From assembly GCA_002698575.1 (NCBI GenBank), contig NZZG01000169.1, positions 22,301 to 55,505 of the forward strand: 33,205 bases of DNA. The letters run 5' to 3'. The stretch is from Pimelobacter sp. (GTDB lineage: Bacteria > Actinomycetota > Actinomycetes > Propionibacteriales > Nocardioidaceae). Under the pieces are notes generated by a model. The model saw only the letters and a program-made list of their open reading frames with translations, was not told where the DNA came from and did no database searches. The first letter of the stretch is position 1, and the number at the start of each line of letters is the position of its first letter. A program made the position numbers and the translations under genes. Below are positions 6,988 through 14,740 of the stretch, in pieces.

Positions 6988-8768
6988 CGACACCAGCAGC
7001 GACCACACCCCCGGCGACCGCACCCCCGGTGCTGCGCATCGGCAACTGCTCCGGCTTCTACGGCGACCGCCTCGCGGCGATGCGGCAGATGGTCGAGGGC
7101 AGCGTCGACGGACCCACCGGCACGCACGCCCTCGACGTCCTGACCGGCGACTACCTGGCCGAGCTCACGATGCTGATCCTCGGCAAGGACACGATGAAGG
7201 ACCCCGGGCTGGGCTACGCGCGGACCTTCGTGCGCCAGGTCGAGGACTGCCTCGGGCTCGCGCTGGAGCGGGGCGTGCAGATCGTCAGCAACGCCGGTGG
7301 TCTCAACCCGGCAGCGCTCGCCGACAAGCTGCGTGAGGTCGCGAAGGGCCTGGGCCTCGACCCTGCGATCGCCCACGTCGAGGGCGACGACCTGCGCGGC
7401 CACGACGTCGCGAGCCGGGACGGCGGCGCCCTGACCGCCAACGCCTACCTCGGCGGCTTCGGCATCGCCTCGGCCCTGCGCCGGGGAGCCGACATCGTCG
7501 TCACCGGCCGCGTCACCGACGCCTCGCTCGTGGTCGGCCCCGCGGTGGCGCACTTCGGCTGGAGCGAGACGCAGTACGACGAGCTGGCCGGCGCCGTCGT
7601 CGCGGGCCACGTCCTCGAGTGCGGCACGCAGGCGACCGGGGGCAACTTCTCCGGCTTCAAGACGCTGCCCCTGGACGGCTCCCCGCTCGGCTTCCCCGTC
7701 GCCGAGATCGCGGCCGACGGCTCGAGCGTGATCACCAAGCAGGCCGGCACCGGAGGGGCGGTCACGGTGGACACGGTCACCGCCCAGCTGGTCTACGAGA
7801 TCCAGTCGACGCGCTACCTCAACCCCGACGTCACCACCCACCTCGACAGCGTCTCGCTGACCCAGGAGGCGACCGACCGGGTCGCGATCAGCGGCGTCAC
7901 CGGTCAGGCGCCGCCGCAGCAGCTCAAGGTCTGCCTCAACACGCTCGGGGGATTCCGCAACTCGATGGAGCTGGTCCTCACCGGCCTCGACATCGACGCG
8001 AAGGCCGACTGGGTGCGCTCGCAGGTCGACGGTGCGTTCACCGCCGACGAGGTCACCTGGACCCGCACCGCGCTTCCCGCCCTCGACGCGGACACCGAGG
8101 AGGGTGCCTCCTGCCTGCTGCGCTGCACCGTCAAGGACGCCGAGGCCGGCCCGGTCGGCAAGGCCTTCACCGCTCCGCTGGTGGAGCTCGCGCTCGCGTC
8201 CTACCCCGGGTTCACGATGACCGCGCCACCCGGCGCCCCCACGCCGTACGGCCTCTACCGGGCGGCGTACGTCGACCGGTCCGAGGTCACCCACACGGTG
8301 GTCCACGCCGACGGGAACCGCGAGGTGGTGGCCGACCCGACGGCGTTCGCCGACCACGACGAGTCCGCCGGTCGCCGCCCCTCGCCGTACCCCGCACCGG
8401 CCGACTCCCTGACCCGCCGGATGCCCCTGGGCTCCTTCGTGCACGCCCGCTCCGGCGACAAGGGCGGCGACGCCAACCTCGGCCTGTGGGTGGCCCACGA
8501 CCCGGCGGTCGACGAGGAGAAGTACGCCGCGCGGGTGACCTGGCTGACCAAGCTGATCACCCCACGCAAGGTACGCGAGCTGGTGCCGGAGGCCGACGAC
8601 CTGGAGATCGAGGTCTACGTGCTGCCCAACCTCGGCGGGGTCAACGTCCTGATCCGTGGCCTCCTCGGCGAGGGCGTGGCCGCCTCCACCCGCTTCGACC
8701 CGCAGGCCAAGGGCCTGGGGGAGTGGGTCCGATCCCGCTCGGTCCAGATCCAGGAAGGGCTCTTCTGA
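6984..8768 (+). CDS. AtuA-like protein (acyclic terpene utilization, DUF1446)
   Basis: A 594-residue protein. After a Thr/Pro/Ala-rich N-terminus, residues 16 to about 460 form the AtuA domain, recognisable by LRIGNCSGFYGDR, LTGDYLAELTMLILGKD, IVSNAGGLNPAAL and VVTGRVTDASLVVGPA. Residues 480-594 form the smaller AtuA-like C-terminal domain (MPLGSFVHARSGDKGGDANLGLWV to the end), which in some species is a separate protein; fusion of the two is common. AtuA is required for citronellol/geraniol use in Pseudomonas, but its reaction is not established. The gene is preceded by GGGAGG, overlaps the gene before it (ATGA) and overlaps the next start (TGATG). Its neighbours fit a pathway that dehydrogenates and carboxylates a branched acyl-CoA. 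Confidence 0.9.
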   Translation: MTTPAATTPPATAPPVLRIGNCSGFYGDRLAAMRQMVEGSVDGPTGTHALDVLTGDYLAELTMLILGKDTMKDPGLGYARTFVRQVEDCLGLALERGVQIVSNAGGLNPAALADKLREVAKGLGLDPAIAHVEGDDLRGHDVASRDGGALTANAYLGGFGIASALRRGADIVVTGRVTDASLVVGPAVAHFGWSETQYDELAGAVVAGHVLECGTQATGGNFSGFKTLPLDGSPLGFPVAEIAADGSSVITKQAGTGGAVTVDTVTAQLVYEIQSTRYLNPDVTTHLDSVSLTQEATDRVAISGVTGQAPPQQLKVCLNTLGGFRNSMELVLTGLDIDAKADWVRSQVDGAFTADEVTWTRTALPALDADTEEGASCLLRCTVKDAEAGPVGKAFTAPLVELALASYPGFTMTAPPGAPTPYGLYRAAYVDRSEVTHTVVHADGNREVVADPTAFADHDESAGRRPSPYPAPADSLTRRMPLGSFVHARSGDKGGDANLGLWVAHDPAVDEEKYAARVTWLTKLITPRKVRELVPEADDLEIEVYVLPNLGGVNVLIRGLLGEGVAASTRFDPQAKGLGEWVRSRSVQIQEGLF

Positions 8769-9910
8769 TGGCAGGCTCGCACGCCAGTCCCAACGCGACC
8801 TTCGAGATGGGGGCGGAGTTCACCCGCCGCGAGATCGCGCCGCACCTGCAGCAGTGGGAGGACGACCTGGTCCTGCCGCGAGAGCTGCATGCCTCGGCGG
8901 CCAAGCAGGGTGTGCTCGGCGTGAGCTTCCCGGAGGAGGTGGGCGGCCAGGGCGGGGACCTGCTCGACACCACCGACCTGCAGGAGGGGATGTTCTCGGC
9001 CGGCGCGTCCTCGGGGCTGATGGCCGGGCTGTTCACCCACGGGATCGCCCTACCGCACATCGTCGCCTCGGGGAACCCCGATCTGATCGACCGGTTCGTC
9101 CGCCCCACGCTCGCCGGCGAGACGATCGGCTCGCTGGCGGTCACCGAGCCGGGTGGCTGCTCCGACGTCGCGGGCATCCGGACGACGGCCGTGCGCGAGG
9201 GCGACGAGTACGTCGTCAACGGCGCCAAGACCTTCATCACCTCCGGCACCCGCGCGGACTTCGTGACGACCGCGGTCCGCACCGGCGGCCCCGGCCACGC
9301 CGGCGTCTCGCTGCTCGTCGTCGAGAAGGGCACGCCCGGCTTCACCGTCGACCGGGCCCTGACCAAGATGGGATGGCACTGCTCCGACACCGCCGAGCTG
9401 TCCTACGTCGACGTCCGCGTCCCGGTCGCCAACCTCGTCGGCGCCGAGAACTCCGGCTTCTACCAGATCGCCGAGCAGTTCGTCGTCGAGCGGATCGGGC
9501 TGGCGACGCACGCCTACGGCATCGCCGGGCGGGCCCTCGACCTCACCGTGCAGTACTGCCGCGACCGCGAGACCTTCGGCAGGCCGCTCATCGCCAACCA
9601 GGTCGTGCGCCACAAGCTCGTCGAGATGCGGCGCCAGGTCGAGGTCGCTCGCATCTACGCCCGCGAGGTCGCCCGCCGTCACGTCGCCGGGGAGAACGTC
9701 ATCGCCGAGGCCTGCCTGGCCAAGGAGACCGCCTGCAACACCGCGACGTACGTCTGCGACGCCGCCGTGCAGTTGCACGGCGGCGCGGGCTACATGCACG
9801 GCACCGAGGTCGAGCGGCACTACCGCGACGCCCGCATCCTGCCGATCGGCGGTGGTGCCACGGAGGTGCTGGCCGACCTGGCCGCCAAGCTGTTGGGCTA
9901 CGCGTCATGA
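8768..9910 (+). CDS. Acyl-CoA dehydrogenase, isovaleryl/citronellyl-CoA type
   Basis: A 380-residue FAD-dependent acyl-CoA dehydrogenase. Family blocks are present: AVTEPGGCSDVAGI (124-137), FITSGTRADFV (156-165), RETFGRPLIANQ (267-278) and the C-terminal YRDARILPIGGGATEV (352-367). The usual catalytic Glu of the C-terminal I-Y-E-G-T motif is Gly (G362). A glutamate instead sits before the conserved arginine in 'VVERIGLA' (E241-R242), the place of the catalytic base in isovaleryl-CoA and long-chain dehydrogenases. This puts the enzyme with those acting on beta-branched chains, as expected for AtuD (citronellyl-CoA) or LiuA (isovaleryl-CoA). It probably forms the alpha,beta-unsaturated acyl-CoA that the following carboxylase uses. 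It overlaps both neighbours by 1-4 bases. Confidence 0.92.
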   Translation: MAGSHASPNATFEMGAEFTRREIAPHLQQWEDDLVLPRELHASAAKQGVLGVSFPEEVGGQGGDLLDTTDLQEGMFSAGASSGLMAGLFTHGIALPHIVASGNPDLIDRFVRPTLAGETIGSLAVTEPGGCSDVAGIRTTAVREGDEYVVNGAKTFITSGTRADFVTTAVRTGGPGHAGVSLLVVEKGTPGFTVDRALTKMGWHCSDTAELSYVDVRVPVANLVGAENSGFYQIAEQFVVERIGLATHAYGIAGRALDLTVQYCRDRETFGRPLIANQVVRHKLVEMRRQVEVARIYAREVARRHVAGENVIAEACLAKETACNTATYVCDAAVQLHGGAGYMHGTEVERHYRDARILPIGGGATEVLADLAAKLLGYAS

Positions 9911-11481
9911 CCCATCGCGAGGCCATGCTCGAGAAGATCGACGCCCTGGAGGCCGAGCACGCCAAGGCCGTCGCCGGCGGGGGCGAGCGGAGCGTCAAGC
10001 GCCACCACGACCGCGGCAAGCTGATGCCGCGCGAGCGCATCGAGCTGCTCATCGACGAGGGGTCGGCGTTCCTCGAGCTGAGCCCGCTCGCCGCCTGGGG
10101 GTCCGACTTCACCGTCGGGGCCAGCGTGGTGACGGGCATCGGCGTCATCGAGGGCGTCGAGTGCCTGATCACCGCCAACGACCCGTCGGTCAAGGGCGGC
10201 GCGAGCAACCCGTGGACGACCAAGAAGATCTTCCGCGCCTCCCAGATCGCCGAGGAGAACGGGCTCCCGACCGTCTCCCTCGTCGAGTCCGGCGGCGCCG
10301 ACCTGCCCACGCAGAAGGAGATCTTCATCCCGGGCGGCAAGCTCTTCCGCGACATCACCCGCGCCAGCGCCCGCAAGGAGCCGACCGTGGCGCTGGTCTT
10401 CGGCAACTCGACCGCCGGCGGCGCCTACGTGCCCGGCATGAGCGACTACACCGTGATGGTCCGGGAGCAGGCCAAGGTCTTCCTGGGCGGCCCCCCGCTG
10501 GTCAAGATGGCCACCGGCGAGGAGTCCGACGACGAGTCGCTCGGGGGTGCCGAGATGCACGCCCGCACGTCGGGCCTGGCCGACTACCTCGCCGAGGACG
10601 AGCGCGACGCCATCCGGATCGGACGCCGGATCATCGCCCGGCTCAACCACCGCAAGGCGCGCCCGGACTCCGACGTGCCGGCCTACGCCGAGCCCGCCGG
10701 CGACCCCGAGGACCTGCTCGACCTGATCCCGGCCGACCTCAAGGAGCCCTTCGACCCGCGCGAGGTGATCGCGCTGCTCTGCGACGGCGTCAGCGCCAGC
10801 AACGGCGCCGTCCTCGACGAGTTCAAGCCCCTCTACGGCACCTCGCTGGTCACCGGCTGGGCCAGGCTCCACGGGCGCCCGATCGGGATCCTCGCCAACG
10901 CGCAGGGGGTGCTGTTCAGCGAGGAGGCTCAGAAGGCCACGCAGTTCGTCCAGCTCGCCAACCAGAGCGACACCCCGCTGCTGTTCCTGCACAACACGAC
11001 CGGCTACATGGTCGGCAAGGAGTACGAGCAGGGCGGCATCATCAAGCACGGCGCGATGATGATCAACGCCATCTCCAACTCCACCGTGCCGCACCTGACG
11101 GTGATCATGGGGGCCTCGTACGGCGCCGGCAACTACGGCATGAACGGTCGTGCCTTCGACCCGCGGTTCCTGTTCACCTGGCCCTCGGCCAAGTCGGCGG
11201 TGATGGGACCGGCCCAGCTCGCCGGCGTGCTCGAGATCGTCGCCGAGGCCTCGGCCACGTCGAAGGGCGAGACCTTCGACGCCGAGGGCTTCAAGGCGGT
11301 CAAGGAGGTCGTCGAGGCCCAGATCGAGGAGCAGTCGATGCCTTACTTCCTCTCCGGGATGTTGTACGACGACGGGGTCATCGACCCCCGCGACACCCGC
11401 ACCGTCCTGGGCATCTGCCTCTCCGTCATCGACAACAAGACGTTCGCGGGCACCGACCGCTTCGGCGTCTTCCGAATGTGA
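9907..11481 (+). CDS. Acyl-CoA carboxylase beta subunit (methylcrotonyl/geranyl-CoA carboxylase type)
   Basis: A 524-residue carboxyltransferase. The N-terminal half contains VKRHHDRGKLMPRERIELLID, the acyl-CoA site ESGGADLPTQ (127-136) and GNSTAGGAYVPGMSDY (166-181). The C-terminal half contains the biotin-side motifs LFLHNTTGYMVGKEYEQGGIIKHGAMMINA and GASYGAGNYGMNGRAF. The motif set is that of methylcrotonyl-CoA (LiuB) and geranyl-CoA (AtuC) carboxylases rather than of acetyl/propionyl-CoA carboxylases. The choice between C5 and C10 substrates depends on the acyl pocket, which I cannot resolve by eye; the AtuA and TIGR03084 neighbours favour a longer isoprenoid-like chain. It is translationally coupled to the dehydrogenase (ATGA) and lies 7 bases before the alpha subunit. 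Confidence 0.93.
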   Translation: MTHREAMLEKIDALEAEHAKAVAGGGERSVKRHHDRGKLMPRERIELLIDEGSAFLELSPLAAWGSDFTVGASVVTGIGVIEGVECLITANDPSVKGGASNPWTTKKIFRASQIAEENGLPTVSLVESGGADLPTQKEIFIPGGKLFRDITRASARKEPTVALVFGNSTAGGAYVPGMSDYTVMVREQAKVFLGGPPLVKMATGEESDDESLGGAEMHARTSGLADYLAEDERDAIRIGRRIIARLNHRKARPDSDVPAYAEPAGDPEDLLDLIPADLKEPFDPREVIALLCDGVSASNGAVLDEFKPLYGTSLVTGWARLHGRPIGILANAQGVLFSEEAQKATQFVQLANQSDTPLLFLHNTTGYMVGKEYEQGGIIKHGAMMINAISNSTVPHLTVIMGASYGAGNYGMNGRAFDPRFLFTWPSAKSAVMGPAQLAGVLEIVAEASATSKGETFDAEGFKAVKEVVEAQIEEQSMPYFLSGMLYDDGVIDPRDTRTVLGICLSVIDNKTFAGTDRFGVFRM

Positions 11482-11488
11482 GCGCGCT

Positions 11489-13498
11489 GTGATCACCCGA
11501 CTCCTCGTCGCCAACCGGGCCGAGATCGCCAGCCGTGTCTTCCGCACGTGCCGCGACCTCGGCATCGAGACCGTCGCGGTCCACTCCGACGCCGACACGG
11601 ACCTGCCCTACGTCGCCGAGGCCGACCACGCCCTACGACTGCCGGGCACCAGCCCGGCCGAGACCTACCTGCGCACCGACCTGATCCTGGAGGCCGCGCG
11701 TCGCAGCGGGGCGGACGCGATCCACCCCGGCTACGGGTTCCTCTCCGAGAACGCCGACTTCGCGCGCGCCGTCATCGACGCCGGCCTGACCTGGATCGGA
11801 CCGGCTCCGGAGTCGATCGTCTCGATGGGCTCGAAGATCGAGTCCAAGAAGCTCATGGAGGCGGCCGGCGTCCCGGTCCTGACCAACCACACGGCCGACA
11901 GTACGACCGAGTCCGACCTGCCGCTGCTGGTCAAGGCCAGCGCGGGCGGCGGCGGTCGCGGGATGCGGATCGTCCGGTCGCTCGCAGACCTGGCCGCCGA
12001 GATCGAAACCGCAACGGCCGAGGCCGAGTCGGCCTTCGGCGACGGCACCGTCTTCGTCGAGGCGTACGTCGAGCGCGGCCGCCACGTGGAGGTCCAGGTC
12101 GTGGGCGACGGGCGCGGCGGCGTGCTGGTGCTCGGCGAGCGGGACTGCTCGCTGCAACGCCGCCACCAGAAGATCGTCGAGGAGGCTCCGGCCCCGCGAC
12201 TCCCCGAGGCCACGAGGACCGCGCTGCACGAGGCCGGACGCGCGGCGGCCGCGGCGATCGACTACCGCGGGGCCGGCACGGTCGAGTTCCTCTACGACGC
12301 CGAGCGCGACGGCTTCTTCTTCCTCGAGATGAACACCCGGCTCCAGGTGGAGCACCCGGTCACCGAGGCGGTGCACGGCGTCGACCTGGTCGCCCTCCAG
12401 ATCGCGGTCGCCGAGGGCGGCGACCTGCCCGGCGACGTGCCGGTGCCCCGCGGTCACGCCATCGAGGTCCGCCTGTACGCCGAGGACCCGGCCGCCGACT
12501 ACCAGCCGCAGAGCGGACTGCTGTCGACCTTCGAGATCCCCACACCCGACGGGGTGCGCGTCGACACCGGCTTCACCTCCGGGAGCGTGGTCTCCACGCA
12601 CTACGACGCCATGCTGGCCAAGGTGATCGCCCACGCCCCGACCCGACAGGAGGCGGCTCGCAAGCTGGCCGGCGTCCTCAGCCGGGCGAGGATCCACGGC
12701 CTGGTCACCAACCGGGACCTGCTGGTCGAGATCCTGCGCGAAGAGACCTTCCTGTCCGGGGAGGTCAGCACGGCGTTCCTGGTCGAGGACGGGGTTTCGA
12801 GGCTCGCTGCGCTCGCACCTCAACCACCGTCGGGGTCGTCGCTCGCACCTCGACCACCGTCGGGGTCGTCGGGGTCGTCGGGCGCAGTCGACCCGGCCTC
12901 GGGTGCGCCGGTCGCGGCGGCGATCGCCCGCGCCGAGCACGCCCGTCTTGCGCGGACGGTCCAGCAGCGCATCCCGGTCGCCTTCCGCAACGTCGTCAGC
13001 CAGGCCCAGGTCACCGAGTTCGAGGGCGTCGAGGCCGACGACCCGGTCCGCGTCGCCTGGTGGGGCACCCGCGACGGCTACGTCGTCGACGGCCACACCG
13101 TCGTGGCCGCGAGCCCGACGGCGGTGACGTTGGAGACCGACGGCGTGCGCACGACGTACGACGTCACTCTCAGCGCGTCGGCCGTGGACGTCGACCACCC
13201 CGGCGGACACCTCCGGCTCGTCCCGGTGCCCCGCTTCGTCGACCCGGCCGACGCCGTCGCCAGCGGCAGCCTGCTCGCACCGATGCCCGGCACCGTCGTC
13301 AAGGTCGCCGTCGAGGCCGGCCAGCAGGTCCGGGCCGGCGAGGTCGTCCTCGTCCTGGAGGCGATGAAGATGCAGCACACCGTGACCGCGCCCACCGCGG
13401 GCACGGTCACCGAGATCAACATCCAGCCCGGTGCGCAGGTCGCCGCCGGAGAAGTCCTTGCCGTCGTCGACGCACCAGCAGAGGGAGACCCCGCATGA
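11489..13498 (+). CDS. Acyl-CoA carboxylase alpha subunit (biotin carboxylase plus biotin carrier domain)
   Basis: A 669-residue protein starting at GTG. The biotin carboxylase domain covers residues 1 to about 445, with LLVANRAEIASR, the GYGFLSEN loop, the ATP-grasp glycine loop ASAGGGGRGMRIV, ERDCSLQRRHQKIVEEAPAP, and FLEMNTRLQVEHPVTE. The C-terminal carrier domain (about 590-669) has the biotinylation motif EAMKMQH with K627 as the biotin site. It pairs with the beta subunit encoded just upstream. An unusual Pro/Ser/Gly-rich stretch at about residues 435-466 coincides with an in-frame copy of a palindromic repeat plus a 30-bp tandem duplication at 12791-12879. This falls in the linker after the carboxylase domain, where it is probably tolerated. 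The stop overlaps the next start (ATGA). Confidence 0.93.
   Translation: MITRLLVANRAEIASRVFRTCRDLGIETVAVHSDADTDLPYVAEADHALRLPGTSPAETYLRTDLILEAARRSGADAIHPGYGFLSENADFARAVIDAGLTWIGPAPESIVSMGSKIESKKLMEAAGVPVLTNHTADSTTESDLPLLVKASAGGGGRGMRIVRSLADLAAEIETATAEAESAFGDGTVFVEAYVERGRHVEVQVVGDGRGGVLVLGERDCSLQRRHQKIVEEAPAPRLPEATRTALHEAGRAAAAAIDYRGAGTVEFLYDAERDGFFFLEMNTRLQVEHPVTEAVHGVDLVALQIAVAEGGDLPGDVPVPRGHAIEVRLYAEDPAADYQPQSGLLSTFEIPTPDGVRVDTGFTSGSVVSTHYDAMLAKVIAHAPTRQEAARKLAGVLSRARIHGLVTNRDLLVEILREETFLSGEVSTAFLVEDGVSRLAALAPQPPSGSSLAPRPPSGSSGSSGAVDPASGAPVAAAIARAEHARLARTVQQRIPVAFRNVVSQAQVTEFEGVEADDPVRVAWWGTRDGYVVDGHTVVAASPTAVTLETDGVRTTYDVTLSASAVDVDHPGGHLRLVPVPRFVDPADAVASGSLLAPMPGTVVKVAVEAGQQVRAGEVVLVLEAMKMQHTVTAPTAGTVTEINIQPGAQVAAGEVLAVVDAPAEGDPA
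12791..12879 (+). repeat. REP-like palindromic element with 30-bp tandem duplication, inside a coding region
   Basis: The element begins GGGGTTTCGAGG (12791-12802) and its second arm reads CCTCAACCACCGTCGGGG (12818-12835); the arms pair as GGTT/AACC and GAGG/CCTC with a two-base bulge. The second half is duplicated: 12811-12840 and 12841-12870 are a direct repeat differing at one base (A12822 versus G12852), and a further GGGGTCGTC follows. It is read in frame within the carboxylase alpha gene and encodes the Pro/Ser/Gly-rich linker. A second copy with the same arms and a different loop lies at 18475-18522. Confidence 0.75.
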
Positions 13499-14670
13499 CC
13501 ACCGCCCCGTCCGCGCAGTTCACCGAGACCGAGGAGCGCACCGAGCTTCGCAAGGCCGTCAGCAAGCTGGCCTCGAAGTACGGTCGCGAGTACTTCACCG
13601 ACAAGGCCCGCTCCGGTGGGAAGACCACCGACCTGTGGCTCGAGCTGGGCAAGAACGGCTACCTGGGCATCAACATCCCCGAGCAGTACGGCGGCGGGGG
13701 CGGCGGCATCGGCGACATCGCCGCGGTCTGCGAGGAGCTTGCCGCGCAGGGCTGCCCGATGCTGCTGATGGTCGTCAGCCCGGCCATCTGCGGCACGATC
13801 ATCACCCGCTACGGCACCGAGGAGCAGAAGCAGCGGTGGCTGCCCGGGCTGTGCGACGGCACCTCGACGATGTGCTTCGCGATCACCGAGCCGGATGCCG
13901 GCACCAACACGCACAACATCACCACGACCGCGCGCCGCGACGGTGACGGCTGGATCCTCAGCGGCCGCAAGATCTGGATCTCGGGCGTCGACGAGTCGGA
14001 CAACGTGCTCGTCGTCGCGCGGACCGAGGACGCCAGGACCGGCAAGCTCAAGCCGTGCCTGTTCGTCGTCCCCACCGACGCGAAGGGCTTCGAGGCCAAC
14101 CCGATCCCGATGGAGATCGTCTCGCCGGAGAACCAGTTCCAGGTGTTCATGGACGACGTCCGGCTGCCGGCCGACGCGCTGGTCGGTGACGAGGACGGCG
14201 GGCTCGTGCAGCTCTTCGCCGGTCTCAACCCCGAGCGGATCATGGCCGCCGCGTTCTCGCTGGGCCTGGCCCGGTTCGCCCTCGAGAAGGCGACGCAGTA
14301 CGCCAAGGAGCGGGTCGTCTTCAAGGTCCCGATCGGGGCGCACCAGGCGATCGCCCACCCGCTCGCGCAGAGCCACATCGAGATCGAGCTCGCGCGCCTG
14401 ATGAACCAGAAGGCCGCCGCCCTTCTCGACTCCGGTGACGAGATGGCCGCCGGCGAGGCCGCCAACATGGCCAAGTACGCGGCCGCCGAGGCCGCCTGCG
14501 ACGTCGTCGACCGCGCGGTGCAGACCCACGGGGGCAACGGCGCGAGCCAGGAGTACGGCATGGCCGGCCTGCTCGTCGCCACCCGCGTCGGCCGGATCGC
14601 ACCGGTGAGCCGCGAGATGATCCTCAACTTCGTCTCGATGCACTCCCTGGGACTGCCCAAGTCCTACTGA
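13495..14670 (+). CDS. Second acyl-CoA dehydrogenase of the Atu-like operon
   Basis: A 391-residue acyl-CoA dehydrogenase: AITEPDAGTNTHN (129-141), KIWISGVDESDNVLVVART, and KERVVFKVPIGAHQA (271-285). The classical C-terminal EGT motif is absent, the segment reading RIAPVSREM (367-375) instead. A glutamate precedes the conserved arginine in NPERIMAA (E247-R248), so the catalytic base again occupies the isovaleryl-CoA type position. It is clearly divergent from the first dehydrogenase (8768-9910) and may act on a different chain length or after the carboxylation/hydration steps. As last gene of the coupled operon it overlaps the carboxylase alpha gene by 4 bases (ATGA). A weak stem CCCTG-N10-CAGGG at 14699-14718 may end transcription. 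Confidence 0.9.
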   Translation: MTTAPSAQFTETEERTELRKAVSKLASKYGREYFTDKARSGGKTTDLWLELGKNGYLGINIPEQYGGGGGGIGDIAAVCEELAAQGCPMLLMVVSPAICGTIITRYGTEEQKQRWLPGLCDGTSTMCFAITEPDAGTNTHNITTTARRDGDGWILSGRKIWISGVDESDNVLVVARTEDARTGKLKPCLFVVPTDAKGFEANPIPMEIVSPENQFQVFMDDVRLPADALVGDEDGGLVQLFAGLNPERIMAAAFSLGLARFALEKATQYAKERVVFKVPIGAHQAIAHPLAQSHIEIELARLMNQKAAALLDSGDEMAAGEAANMAKYAAAEAACDVVDRAVQTHGGNGASQEYGMAGLLVATRVGRIAPVSREMILNFVSMHSLGLPKSY

Positions 14671-14682
14671 CCCCGCGACCTT

Positions 14683-14708
14683 CTGACAGCCCTGACAGCC
14701 CTGACACC
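14683..14708 (+). repeat. Short tandem repeat, three units of CTGACAGCC
   Basis: CTGACAGCC occurs twice without gap (14683-14691, 14692-14700), followed by CTGACACC (14701-14708). It fills most of the 70-base space between the end of the acyl-CoA dehydrogenase gene and the AhpD-like gene. It could be a slippage product or a regulator-binding repeat near the downstream promoter; nothing in the sequence decides between these. Confidence 0.5.
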
Positions 14709-14740
14709 GTCGGCAGGGTGCACGGCCTAGGCTGGAGCCC

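Noticed and set aside
12811..12870. CRISPR-like direct repeats
   Set aside because: There are only two directly adjacent units without spacers, inside a carboxylase gene; this is a tandem duplication within a palindromic repeat.
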